DNA of 64,000 nucleotides from Cordia subcordata (Eukaryota; Streptophyta; Magnoliopsida; Boraginales; Cordiaceae): NCBI GenBank assembly GCA_028554755.1, contig JAPTOF010000003.1:2584501-2648500 (forward strand), read 5' to 3'. Positions 1 through 12,372 of the stretch are shown here, one piece after another. The notes under the pieces were generated by a model. The model searched no databases. It worked only from the letters and a program-made list of their open reading frames with translations, and had not been told where the DNA came from. The stretch's first letter is position 1; the number at the start of each line of letters is the position of its first letter. The position numbers and the translations under genes were made by a program.

Positions 1-146
1 CTTTCATTGTGCTTTCAAAAGTGTGTTCATGCTGCTAATGCTGACCGAGTGCTGGTCTATAGAAACCAACAGATGATTGCACTCTTCAACTTTTTTACTG
101 CAATCATGCAACATCTCAGCCTTTTCTATTTTATTTGCTGCTACAG

Positions 147-1934
147 AAGACAGCATCACTACCTTTTTCAACATCATGTGAAGACTCCAGGAGTCCTCTA
201 CATCAGATTGAAGGAAGTACTGGAAATGATGAGCCAAACCAAGGTCTCCAGCCAATTCCAGAAACAAAGGAGTTAAACACATACAAATCAATCTTTCCTG
301 CCCAAAGAGGTCCCCTTTACATGGTGCCAAGAAGTAAAACTCCAGAGACTTGCAGAATTCCAGTTATCAGTGATGGTGGTTATTTGTCCAGTTCAGTTAT
401 TGCTGAACACAGAATGAGTGAGTCAGACCATTACGACCTTCTTTCCTGGACCCTTTCTGAAAGCCTTGATTTGGATGAGATTGAAGAAGATCAATTCACA
501 TTCGATAAATTCTGGGCGGAAATATCAGCAATCCTTCGAGCTGAGCAGGAGCTGGAGTGCATTTCTCTAGCTACCCACAAAGCTGTAGTTGATTCAGATT
601 TTCAGATATGTTTCCCTGATGAGGACAGTTTGATCTCAATTGATTACCCAACGACCACCAAGTCAGACGCCTCCAAAGACGCAGTTGATTCAGAAGTCGA
701 CATATGTTTGCCCTCAGAGGACAGTTTGATTTCAATTGATTACCTAACACAGACTCAGTCATCAAACTCCCATACTGCAGACAACTACACTCGCGTCACT
801 GATTCAGAAGCTGAAATTTCGTTGCCCGAAGATGACAGTTTAATTACAGTTGAGGATCTGCTTGCTCCTTTGCGCTCAAAGTCCACAGGCAGCGAGCATT
901 TGGCAGAGGCTAATCTACTGAAGTCAAACTCGGAAGTCAATACTTCCAAGAAAACTGCAGGTCTAGATATTGCTCCTCACAGTGATGACAGATCTTACGT
1001 AGCAAGAGAAAAGCATCCACCTTTCATAAAGACAGCTGGCTCAGAAACTTGGCGGAAACTGCATACTTCTCACTCTCACTCTCAGAACCTTGGTACTGGT
1101 TTTAGTTCCCAAAAGGGCTTGCATGCCAGGTTCATGGATCCAAAACGAAACCCTGATTTGCATTGCAATTCTTGCACGGGCGCAAAACCCGTTCATTCCT
1201 GGAGAACTACTCCTGCCATGCCAACAAACATTGATTGTGTCGTTCAATACTCACTGCCGGAACAGCCAACTAACTTTTCCCAACAAGAAAGTGGAATTCC
1301 AAGCTGCTCAGGTAAAGCAACTTTACTGCTTTGGCGTTTCTTACTGTTCCTTTTCTTCAAGTCGGTTAGCTCAATTATATACGCCCTAGCAGCAGGACCC
1401 TTTCCCAGGTCCCTGCCAATAGCAAGGGTTTTGTGCACCAGACACAGCAAAAGCATATAATTTTCCACCTAATACACTCTATACTTCTCTGAAGAGCTAA
1501 CCAACATGAAGATTTATAATGAACAGGTCATAGGATTTTCATCTTGATGTAATGTCCAAGATGTTTCAAGATTTCTCGTACACGCTTCAAGGACAGAAAA
1601 AGAAAAATGTGTTTTATTATATCATTTAGCGTTAAGGGCTGTGTGTATATTTTTCGTTAATCAGCTTCTATTCTCCAACCATGAATGCGATGTCTTATTT
1701 TTAAGAATACATGCTTGCATGTACAAGAAGAGAGAAGGATTCAGAATCCCTCATGACGTTATTCTCTCATATAAAATTGTGAAATGTCTGACAGCAGTGC
1801 ACAATGCAGGACTGAACCGTGTGGGGATGCTAACTCCAGGTCCTCCGCCATTCCCAATGCCAAGGCTTTTATATCCTCCTGTTGCTGCAGAGTTCAGCGA
1901 TCAAATTCCATCCTTGCCGGGAGCCATAAGGTAG
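147..1934 (+). CDS. 3' part of an unrecognised acidic repeat protein gene
   Basis: I do not recognise this family. Two exons are visible. The first begins after a good acceptor (pyrimidine-rich tract, then CAG at 144-146) and runs to 1311. The second is 1795-1934 and ends in TAG. The donor at 1312 (GGTAAAG) and the acceptor at 1794 keep the frame, giving a C-terminal piece of 434 residues that ends in a Pro-rich segment (PGPPPFPMPRLLYPP). The middle is acidic and contains three related units of about 22 residues, at roughly 588-650, 684-746 and 795-863, each with a core like DSLISIDY preceded by a D/E-rich stretch and I-C/S-L/F-P. Upstream exons lie left of the window. If the intron is not removed, the frame stays open to 1460 and adds a hydrophobic tail; I take this as intron translation. 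The acidic, aliphatic repeats could be interaction motifs, but this is inference. Confidence 0.68.
588..863 (+). repeat. Three imperfect coding repeats in the acidic protein
   Basis: Three in-frame units share the pattern V-x-D-S-(D/E)...I-(C/S)-(F/L)-P-x-(E/D)-DSLI-(S/T)-(I/V)-(D/E). Spacing is 96 nt between the first two and 111 nt between the second and third. The protein pattern is better conserved than the DNA, which suggests selection on the peptide. Confidence 0.7.
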
Positions 1935-3296
1935 ACAACTTCGCGGAGGATGATTTTCGAATGGCGGGTAATCAATTTGTAACAGTTGCCCGAGTTAAAA
2001 ACCATAGATGGTATCAAAGTAAAAGATCGTTTACGGGTATGGTGAATGAGGATTCTACAATTAACTAGGAACATTTGACCACGTTACTGTGTAGCTTTAT
2101 ATGGTAACTACAGTATCATGGTCTGAATACGAAGATCCCCTTGTAACATTAGGCACATATGGAAAGTGTCAAATATGAAATCATTGAATGATAGCTTTGC
2201 TTAGGACAGCGAGTGCAAAGATCGCCCCCTAATGGAAGTTTCTCCTCTGTGACCACAAGCGGGCCCCCACCGAGTTACTGGAAGCTTCTTGATGAACAAC
2301 CCAGGAAAAAAAGAATTTCAACAACGCGTTGAAGGCAAGGGATGGCTTCAGGATCAGGCTGGAAAGTGACACAGACAAAACCACGTCCTAAACTTACAAA
2401 AACGATGGAGCTTGCCTAGACGGAAAACAATGTGACCCTGAGCAGCTCATAAGGATAACAAGTAATGTTATCAGCTCTCTGCACCGCACTCCACCCTCCA
2501 ACCCCACCCCAGAAGGCCCAACGTTGATTAAATAAACCAAACCAAGCGAAGTCAAATCAAGAATTTACCCCATAAGGCTGGCCGCCTACCACCCTTTGAC
2601 TAACAGAATAATATCCTGGTACGAATTTGCATGCTAACCTACGCACACGACACAAAGTTGAGGTCGGAGACATGGGAAACACTACGCTTTACATCCCCTG
2701 TACAGGACCATTGTGGCATAGAAAGTACCAACCCTCCAAAGCGTATTGCTAACAGAGTCGGATACCGCATGGATGTAACGATGAATAAAAATATCAGAGC
2801 AAAATAGCCAAATGATTACTCTGGGAAGAAGGGGGGAAAAAAATCAAACAAATTGGATGGAAATGCTGAGTATAACTGTACCAGAGAAGCTAGAGCATCG
2901 GACACCAAAACAAATGTCAAAACATAGATTATGGAAATCAACTTTTATACTTTACTTTTCATAATAATTTTCTCCTCTTTTTTTTTCTTTTTTTTAAATT
3001 ATTGTTATTCTTTTATATGTACACAAGACTTACAAAATATACAGCAAAGCAAACTCAGAAATACATACTTACAATCCGGCAAAACAAGCCATTCTCATCA
3101 AATATTCTGGTAGGCCCGGACCTCATCACAAATCTACTCCAGGTATTTTACTTTAAAACAAAGTGCTCCCATTTTCACTGAGCGATCATGTATCACTGGC
3201 CAAAATAAGGGCTGGTCTGAAGTGATACATGGGAGGCAAACTCATTTAAGCCTTGACAAAACTGAGTAGCAACTTCATTTTACCACCCTCAGCGAG
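1935..3296. other. Intergenic interval between convergent genes
   Basis: The interval separates the end of the plus-strand acidic-protein gene from the stop codon of the minus-strand RVE gene, so it should hold both 3' UTRs. I see no convincing coding exon, RNA gene or repeat in it. Composition is less AT-rich at 2200-2800 than in the intergenic DNA further right. Confidence 0.5.
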
Positions 3297-6200
3297 TCAC
3301 TGAAATTGAACAATATTCTCAGATTGGCCATCACGACTGGCATTATTTGAACCATTAGTATTATCTTTGTCCATGTCGGTCTCATAGGACGAGAGCAATC
3401 TCCTCTGCAGCACCAAGTAGAGTATCATAAACATGAAATCTACACAAAGAACTGGAAATTACCACAATAATCCCTACACTGTAATTCCAACTTTATTTCA
3501 AATTATTCCAGAATTTAAATTAAAGGTCTCTAAAGTTGTACGCTTGGATTGGAAGTTGTGCCTGACCCTGGGGTCATTAATTTCAATGGAACATCTATAC
3601 ATGCAGCTGAATAACAAGGCACAACTACTGACAACCTGCATCTTGGAGCTCTGGGAAAATAAGAACTAAAATAGAACTTCGGCTTAAAAACAGGGCCTAT
3701 CCCAAAATTTTCGCAGGCAAAGTATAGAGATCCAACACCTCTTACTGCCAATGGGGATCCCTCCTTTTCTCGAAGAACTATTTCGAGAATTGATTAGTCA
3801 GAGGCAAAGCATCAACATTTAGTAAACCAAATAAACCTAAGGCAAGCTTTCTGATTCTAACTGGCATCCAGTCAAGTAACCAGTCCATGACATAAGTAAA
3901 TGTACCAGCACTATGATTAGAACTTACATGATTTTCAAAATCAGGGCTGGCCAGATTGATGGAGAGGTTTCTCATCAACAATAACACCTGCAGAGGAGCC
4001 ATGGCAAGAATTTATCATACTGATCAAATTAGCTGTAACATATAGGTTATATTTGATTATTTTTTGTTTTCAATGCCTCACCTAGTGGGACAAGCGTTGG
4101 TTTGGCTTTGGTTTTCAATGCATCAAAATTACAGATATAGAACTCACATGACACACACAAAACAGTTTTTTTTGGGGAAAAAAAGGGAAGAACGGAAGAA
4201 GGAACGAGAGGAGGAATGGGGACCAAAGTCTTCATGGAAGACATTACACAGAGGGTGGGGAAGCTTGCCAGCAGATAACCAATACAATACAAGTAGAGCT
4301 TACTGTTTCCACATCTATGCGGTCCATGTTCTTTAGTTTCTGCAACTGACCAGTCATATTTGGATCAAAAACACTCCCTATGAAGCTGTACACTTGAGCA
4401 AAATCAGGTAGAACTGCATGAATTTAAAACAAAAGAGAACTGTTAGCACCAGTATGAAAAAAAGAATATACAATTAAGCCAAGAACTGAAATTTATCAAT
4501 CTAAACTTATTATACGAGTATCAAACAATGAGGAAAAAAGCTCAGATGTGGTTTACAAATCTAGGTACATGCAATGAATACAAAGTTGCATCTAGTTGAG
4601 ATTTACAAATCTAGGAACATGCAATAAATATGAAGTCACCTCTCATTGAAGATGCAATGTTTCCTTGGTCATGCATTCCACCAATTGGTTGTGTATTCTG
4701 AATGATATCATTGCTCATGCAATAGAAGTTACCGACCACCGGCTGTCCTGTAGATTTTATATCCCCTGCAAAATCAAAGAACAATATACCAATTCCAAGT
4801 AAATGAGCAAATCCCCACTAGAGCAACAGTCACTGAAGGTCATCAAAATTGATCAATAGTGTTAAAGGAAAAAAAGACATTCGGATTTGAAGGGAATGGC
4901 TTAGTATTTATTGTGTACTTAGCCTTACTTATAATACTGAGTAATAACACAACGGTCCTTAATTCTTTGATGTGGGAGAATTATAACAACACTACTAACA
5001 AATGCTACTAACAATTAGGAACAACCAACCTTTTCTCACATGCAATAAGCTGGGTTTTTGAACAGGTTTCTCTGTCCCAGAAGGGACTGATGGACCAGTG
5101 ACAACATGTCTAACAACTGAAGAAGGATCAGGTCTGTGTGCAAATCCAGACTCAGGTAATGTAGGAGAAGGTTGGAAGGATGCTGCAACTTGCGAGAGCA
5201 CCGTTGCTGTCAGAAAACAGAAGGAACAGTAACATTTTAAGTTCTGCAGCTGATAGCATATCACCATACAAACTATCCATTCTTACCAGTTTTCGAAGCT
5301 TTCTGGGGATAAGGATGAGAAGCTTTCCTTTTTGGCCGAGGTGGAGGTAGATGTTCATTAGTTCCACTTTTTTGAACCTTCAGGAAGTATTTTTGAGCAT
5401 GACTACGTATCTGCGAAAGATCATACTCCACACTATAAATCTCATTCTTTAGGCATACATCCTCTTTTTACAGATTTATTTTTGGAATATCAACTTAAAG
5501 AGATGGTGAATTTTAAGAAGCAACTCATTTCTCATCATTACAGAAGCAGTCTATGGACCATAAACATGAAAGAGATTCATCTATGAAGAAAGCATAAATA
5601 TGCATGGATAATAGGATACTAGCACATTAAAATTTAAAAATTTAGTAATATGCATGGATTCTAGGACGCAGTATATGAATCAGTGATATGCTTAGTCCAG
5701 AAAACTGCAGGCGAAGATGGTCCACATCAAACTTTAACCAACATTCTTAGTATAAAAGTACCATTGTATGTAATGGAGCCAAGGGAGAGACCTCTGTAGC
5801 GAAAGTTAAAACTGACACATAGCAGAAAATCTTTAAAACCACCCTTCTGAAGTTACTAAAAGATCCATGGTACTTGATAACTGGGGACCATAAGAGCAAC
5901 CAACCCAGAAAATCAAGTTCTTTGACTAATTTAAGCCATTGCAGTTTACCCAGATATAGAAGAATATGCAACAAGGATGAAAAATAGATGTACTCGGTGA
6001 TGAGCATGATGTTTGTGTCTTCTATTTAGGAGCCAGAATGGCTACACACGTTCTCAATCTGCTGAGAAAAATAATGGTGTAACCCACTAACGTCTACTTG
6101 TGCTTATAATTACCTGAATCACTGTCTTTGACCCAATAAATGCTTCAATTTTCTTCCAATCACGGTCAAATCTGCAAATTTAGTAAGGTGACTTCTCAAC

Positions 6201-8018
6201 TTTTGGTATTAGAAAAATTACAAAAGTTAGTGAAATTGTGTCAAACAGATAAACAACGATAAAGTTTTGCATCTGCTTAGAATTTAATCTTTTTATGCAC
6301 ATCGAGGATATGACAAGTGCCTCCTTGAACACTGCCTTATAACTAATATAAATTGTTGAAGATGGGTTCTTATCTAATTTGATCATAGACATAGATCCGA
6401 ATAATTGGATACTCAAACTTTAACCATCACCTGAGACAAGACATACACTAGGTTAATCTCCAATATACAAAAGTAGGCACCTAGCTTCTGAAGTAGCTAA
6501 TATACAGAACCACCAAATAGACTCTTATCCGCCTTCTTTTTTGCGCTCTTGAGTAGCCGGTTTTTTGCAATTGGACCATAATTTCCAACATTTTCATATT
6601 CTTGAAATTATATCAATCATTTGTCTCGATGTGCATATTAACAAAGTTTTGAACTAGAAAAATGTTCCCTACCCACTACAATTTCCAATTCAAACACCTG
6701 AAATTGATTTTTTTCAATATTACTTTCTCAATAACTCAATATATGTTATACTATTCTGCAAAACCTAATTACATGGCCTAGAAGGGTGAAAATCCTAATC
6801 CATATCTACTTGTAAACTTATAATAGCCAGATACTAGCAATGCTTCAGGAAATGCCTTCCCGGAAAAGCTCTATTAAAAACTCATTATTATCTTAAGTGT
6901 GCATCCCGAAATAACTCCATCCTATAGTTTATAACCAGCAGTAGACGTGCCCCCGTGATAAAGCTTAAGTGAACTTGCCAAACGAAATTCAGAAGCTGTC
7001 ACAAGAACTATAAACTCAGATAACTTTCTTGAAAAATTCATAACTAATTTAAACTTGCAAAAACAAAGGCACTAGTATCTTAGGAGGTGCTTTGAACTCG
7101 TTCTACAGTTCTCAACATGCTATGGACATGCCTCCATGACAAAGTCCATGGCTGCTGCAAATGTGCCACATACAAAAGTCTGTACAACTCTATGACAGTG
7201 ACACCGATAAGTAGTTCCATAAACAAAACCCAAATGCCCTCACTCACGTTAGAAAAGCTCATATGAGCCCTCAAGAAAGCCATAACTTCACAATGACAGC
7301 ACCGAGGAAGGAAAGGGGGGTTTGGCGGCCCCCGGGGGGGGGGGGGGGGTTTGTTGGAGGCAAATAAAAAAAACACTACGAGCTTAACATTCAACTAACC
7401 ATAAAATGTAAGATACATATCACACTGAATATTAACAGAAAATAAAACCCTAGCCTTGTTTTAATTCTGCAACAAAATCAATAAAACACATTCTAAACCG
7501 CATGAAATTAACAGAAAATAAAACCCTAGAGGCGTCCTGATTCTGCAACAAAATCAATAAAACACAATCTACGCCACATCATTCTACAGTCACAACCCTA
7601 GTTCAACAACTGAGCATCAAAAAAGCCAACTTTTCTAAAAATTACGGAAAAAATTAGAAATAAATGCTATATACAGTTGAATGTTAGAGAAAAGAAAAAA
7701 GTTTAAAATCTGAGCTTACAGATGGAGGGCTTCGAGGAACTTATCGTGCTCGGGGTCAGTCCAGCTCTCTCGCGACTTAGTTATGGTGTAGGGTTTACGG
7801 ACCTTCTTGCTCGGGTCCTCGGGGGCCAATGACGTGGCGGTGGTGTTGGTGTTGGCGGTGGTGGCGGCGACGGCAGCGGCGGAAGGCGCAGAGAATGGGC
7901 CTAGGTTGGGAAGGGCCATGCCCATACACAAAGGAGAAGAAGAGTAGTCCAAGCAGACGAAGAAGCTGTCGGGTTCGGGCCGTTTCAGTTTCGGGTTCGG
8001 GCTCTCAATGACGAGCAT
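3297..8018 (-). CDS. RVE6: REVEILLE 6-like single-MYB clock transcription factor
   Basis: Eight exons (7720-8018, 6114-6171, 5287-5410, 5030-5206, 4640-4765, 4304-4413, 3928-3987, 3297-3404) join in frame to 353 residues. Residues about 75-131 form the single MYB repeat: [13 protein letters not shown], then [19 protein letters not shown], then the diagnostic SHAQKYF. The proline-rich [17 protein letters not shown] follows directly. The C-terminal LCL domain is typical of the RVE4/6/8 clade ([35 protein letters not shown]) and reads most like RVE6. Known role of the family: nuclear activators binding evening elements in afternoon-phased clock genes, usually with LNK coactivators. The start was chosen because the N-terminal [11 protein letters not shown] resembles the usual start of woody-plant homologues. 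All introns have GT-AG ends. RVE6 versus RVE8 is a judgement from remembered family sequence, not an alignment. Confidence 0.95.
7334..7349. repeat. 16-nt G homopolymer in RVE intron 1
   Basis: An uninterrupted run of 16 G is preceded by a C run (7329-7333) and by G6 at about 7315-7320, inside the first intron of the RVE gene. It could form a G-quadruplex on the plus strand. Its exact length may also be a sequencing or assembly artefact. Confidence 0.8.
7432..7575. repeat. 76-bp tandem duplication in RVE intron 1
   Basis: Two copies starting at 7432 and 7508 share TTAACAGAAAATAAAACCCT and, further on, TTCTGCAACAAAATCAATAA. Each copy contains a telo-box-like AAACCCTAG. They lie about 150-290 nt from the start-codon exon on the transcribed minus strand. 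Confidence 0.8.
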
Positions 8019-9868
8019 AAAATAAAGTTGTCGAATGTCGATTGAGTGTTGTGTCCGTTTAGCGTCTCTGCTTCTTTGTCAAGCTGGTTTTCTGAAATCG
8101 GGCTTGATATTATTATTATTATTGTTATTATTTCAAGTGAATATATATATATATATATATATAGAAATATAGAATTTTGTTCTTAATAAAAGAAAATACA
8201 CACACCCAAAAAAAAGAAAAAGAAAAAAACAGAAAATGTGTCTTTTTTTGACTTTGTTTTTTCAATTAGCTTTTCTTTTATTTACTTTTGGCGTTTTGCT
8301 TCAGCCTTCTTATGGTTAACGTTGGCTTGGCCATAGTTTAAGCACAAATCTGGTGGTACATTATGAAGTTGTCCCGTCATTTAGACACAAAGGAAATGAA
8401 ATGTAAGGGGCAAGTTTAATTTGTGTGAGGAAATATTGGGGTGAACAAAAATCGAATTGAATTGAAAATCAAATTGAACTAATTGTGTTTCTTCTATCTG
8501 ATTCGATTTAGTTAATTATAATTTTTTCTAAAAAAAATTGGTCTTGTGTCTGATTTAGTTTTCGATAAACAAATTGAACTGGACCCGAAAATCACAAATG
8601 AGAAGAGTGGAAAAGAATTAGCACATATCTGAAATAGATTATTATAACTTGAAAAACTTAAAATTTTTATATTCATTTTTATTCAACTTTTCATACCTAT
8701 TTTTAAATTTATTCTGAACTAATATAATATGATTTAAAAAATAACAAATAAGTAAAAATAAAAAGAAAAAGTTTGACAAAACCCAAACTTCCAATATTCA
8801 AAATTCAATCAAATTTTATGATTTTTAATAGGTGATCAAATAGTTTTTTGCTCCTGAAATTTGAAAATCTAAATTGATTTTCACTCTTAAGTGAAATATA
8901 TGTGATTAGCCAAGAAGTAGAGAGAGAAGAGAGAGACAGAGAGAGAGAGAGATTACATCATTTTGATTAGAACGAACAAAATAAAAGAAATTAAATAATG
9001 GAATATATCTAATGGATATATCTAACAAAAAAATAAAAGAAATTAAATAATGGAATATATCTAAAATTATACCTTTACTTTGCACACTTTTATGAATAGT
9101 AGCTTTGACGTAATATCTTTTTAATTAGCATAATATGGTTTAACAAATTGAAAAAAGCCTCAAAACTTGAATATAGAAAACTCAATCACAATTTTATGAT
9201 TTTTAGTACCCGATCAAATAATTTTTCGCTCTTAAAGTTCAAAAATATGAACTTGAGAATCCGAAATGATTCTAACCCCTATGTGAAAGGTGTAATTAAT
9301 TGAGAATTGAGAATTGAGAAAAAGAGAAAAACACATCATTATGGTTGACAATAAAAAGGACAAAAAAAATTAGATAATAAAATGCATGTGAAATTAAAAA
9401 AATACCCTTGCAAAGAATACTATAAATAATAGTTTAGGTATGAAGTTTTACATACACTTCCCTTCGTGCCCAATATCTCATATTTTATACACTTTTGCAG
9501 TATTGATATCTATATTTCAAAAATATACAATTAAGAGTCGCAAGGTATGCCAATTATTGGTCGAGTAAAAATTTTTTTAATGATGGGATTTTATACCTCA
9601 AATAATAAACATATAGGGAACTTGATGCAACTTTTAATGTAGGAATAATGGACTTGAAGATTTGCACAGCTGAAGATTGATGTTTATAGCCTATAGGCGC
9701 AATATCACAAGTCAAATAAGAAGCATTAATTAAAATAAGTTTCTACTTGAAGTAGAAAATGATATTAGAAAATTTGATATAGCTAAAGCAAATGAATAGA
9801 ATTAATCGGCAGCTTATACTAAAAAATGACTACAAGGAAAAGAATTCAATGATACCAGTGCATACATA
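8019..9868. other. AT-rich intergenic region with a decayed tandem duplication
   Basis: This contains the upstream region of the RVE gene. It holds an AT dinucleotide run at about 8142-8161 and a GA run at about 8935-8952. Two diverged copies of a roughly 350-400-bp unit lie at about 8690-9060 and 9110-9390. Both contain AATTTTATGATTTTTA, then GATCAAATA, then TTTTCGCTC or a close variant, then an AG-rich stretch, then ACATCATT. I see no gene. Confidence 0.55.
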
Positions 9869-10066
9869 TCAAGTCTCAAAAAACCGTAATTTTATCTTGA
9901 ACTCTTTCTGCTTTGGCGTATATCACACAACCGCCTTTGCTGACCCAAGAACCTGCAAGGCATATTCTATTGCAAATACAGGATTATTCATGGTCAAGAA
10001 CCACTCTTTTTTCTTCAAATCAAGTGTTACTCCAAAATCAATTCTGAAGCTGAAAGGTCTTGCCAT
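9869..10066 (-). pseudogene. TGD4-like C-terminal exon with an in-frame stop
   Basis: Read on the minus strand from an acceptor at 10067, the sequence encodes a C-terminal end resembling the TGD4 family (chloroplast outer-envelope lipid transfer, TRIGALACTOSYLDIACYLGLYCEROL 4): FRIDFGVTLDLKKK, then EYALQVLGSAKAVV. A TGA at 9923-9925 then falls where the family has Trp before Y-S/T-P-K. Beyond the stop the same frame continues with YTPKQKEFKIKLRFFET and ends in a natural TGA at 9869-9871, the position where the family ends (RLFEF-like). A single Trp-to-stop change therefore truncates the protein. I found no other TGD4-like exons upstream, so this is probably a fragment. The family assignment rests on the C-terminal signature only. 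Confidence 0.58.
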
Positions 10067-10652
10067 CTACATATGAGCAAAGAAATCTTTAGCTACTGAA
10101 CCAGAGAAAGAAAATAGGAGAAGGGGAAGGGCAGGAAATGAGAAAGCAAAGACATAATGATGCCAAGATGTTGTATTTGACATACAACATAAACATAGAA
10201 AATGCATTTATATTACTTACTATAACTTTATATAGTAGCCACCAATAACTGGTAAGCAAAATTGACAACTTGTTCAACTCATACGCAATAAAGAAAGATG
10301 ATGGTTATTTGACAGCTCATTAACTATTTTTCCTTGTCATCTTAAGATACTTCACATGGATTAAAGCATGACAGTGAAGTATGTCACCGACCAATCAAAT
10401 AAGTGGTTTCTTATTAAAAACGTCATACCTGCTACTAAAATGAAATGGTGGCATTGGGACAAATTGATTATAGAAAAAGTTCTGAAGGAATTGCGTCAGC
10501 AGTACTTAGATCGATTTTCAGTTTAACACATAAAAAAAAAAGGGTGGGAAAGAATACCAAGTATGATGAAATACATTAGCAGAAGGGATGAGAAGATGAA
10601 AATTACCACGTTGAGTATCAAAAATAACTCAAGCAACATAAGTGGTCCCACT

Positions 10653-11456
10653 TTAGACAACACCGTTCTCTTTCACTTTCAGTTGTAAACCATTTGAAGT
10701 GTCTCTACTCGTTAAAATTGAAGGATTCTCTTCTAATTTCAGTTTTCCGTTAGCCTTGACCATTTCAGAAATCTGGGACCGAGCAGCATTGATAGCCTTA
10801 GTTATATTTGAGGCATTATCAGGTTTATTTGATTTGCTTATCTGTTGTTTCCTCTTTCTCTCCATTCCCAGCTGATGCAACCCCAAATAACTTCACCTTG
10901 CCAACTTGTTATAGAAGATAGAAGGTGATATTATTTGTTGATTAGTTCATGATAAACCATTAAAAGATGAGAAATGATCCAATGGCTCACAGAAAGGGGA
11001 ACAATCTATATTAAAATTAGTTTCATCCAATTAATGTGACCTTTTGGTTCAAGTATCCATAACACAGAAACATATATTACTATTTTCAAAGTCTCCATGT
11101 CAAGTTCAATCTTAGGATAACTGCTTAAAACAAAAATCAGGAACTAATATGTATAAAATGAAAGCCTTTACTAACCTGCTTGCTTTATGGTCATTGACGA
11201 GTCTTCTTTTCTTGCATAACCTTTTGACGGCCTTCATAGAACTCAAATCATCCAGAATACGTGTGCTGCTCGAGTGGGTTTTAAATATTCTCAATATTTG
11301 AATACCTTGCTCAAATTTGACCTGTGAATTTGGAAAGAACCAACAAACAGTAAGCAACCATATTGAAAGAAAACAAAAACACCAATTGCATATGAGCAAC
11401 ACATGTAGCATAATGTGAATACTTACAGCATATTTGGGTATAGCTTGCTTCAACCT
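10653..11456 (-). CDS. 3' exons of an unrecognised basic protein gene
   Basis: Three phase-compatible exons are visible: 11427-11456 (RLKQAIPKYA), 11176-11321 and 10653-10890. They join to 137 residues ending in TAA. The middle exon encodes EQGIQILRIFKTHSSSTRI, then KAVKRLCKKRRLVNDHK. The last encodes a Lys-rich tail with ERKRKQQ and an alpha-helical ITKAINAARSQISEMVK stretch. Both donors are strong (GTAAGT, GTTAGT). The acceptor of the last exon is weak and was chosen because it alone keeps the frame open. A possible further exon at 13127-13182 (reading IGACRSFTINMQ) would join in phase, but I could not find a start. The basic clusters suggest a nuclear or nucleolar protein. I cannot name the family, and the gene may be a truncated remnant. 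Confidence 0.45.
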
Positions 11457-12372
11457 CTAAAACCATCAAACATCTTGCATTCACTCAGATATACACATGC
11501 ACTATTCACACACATCTCGCATAGATAGACATAGGCATATATATGTAGACACACACATATATTACTATTATATAACATAAATGAATTTGAAACTGAAAGA
11601 AATTATATTGCAAATGACTACACCAATTCATCATTCACTGTAAATGATTGCACCAATTCATCACTCACTCAGCATTTAATACTTCTAGGTAACTAAATAC
11701 ACACGTGACTCGAGTTTACATCTTTAGATGCAATAGTATGTACCTAATTGCCATGAACTACTACATAAAATTACCACGTGAAGCCAATAAATAGGGCAAC
11801 AAATGAGAGAACCTGCTTCACAGTAAACTCTTATAGTGATGGATTCGATATTTGTAATACAAGAATCCATAGATAATTTATATGTTGATGCAAATCTTTC
11901 TGGTGTTGCATCTCTTTGGTGCATCTTAATCATATTCTTTATTTCTCAAGAGATAAAAGAATTTACTACAAGAAGTTGAAATTGATAGTGATCTTTTCTT
12001 GGGCATCATCTGATTTGGTAAATCACCACTTTTCTATGTACATTAAGAACTCTTTCCTCCTAGTTAGTGGAAAACCGACTCTAATGTGATTGGAGAAGTT
12101 CTTGGTGGCTGGAGTTTGAAATGGAAACTATGTTTCTCAAGGGAATAATTGTCTGTTGAAAGTTGATCTGAAAATTAATGGCATAATGCTTGTTCTTGAG
12201 CTGGTAAGACAAAATTGATTTGAGAATGTCAGCACTCGTGTAAAAGATTATATTTTTTCAACTGGGTATGTTGTTTTGCAACCATAATTTCATATGATGA
12301 AATGCAGAGTCTTAAATGCTTATCACTTATCAGACTATACAAGTATACGGAGATATATACATTGCTTGCTTT

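Noticed and set aside
4..330. Minus-strand 108-codon open frame
   Set aside because: It overlaps the plus-strand exon from 147, which has a good splice acceptor and continues in frame; no family signature on the minus strand.
7829..8011. Plus-strand Arg/Trp-rich frame
   Set aside because: Antisense shadow of RVE exon 1; its composition comes from the GCC/ACC-rich coding repeat on the minus strand.
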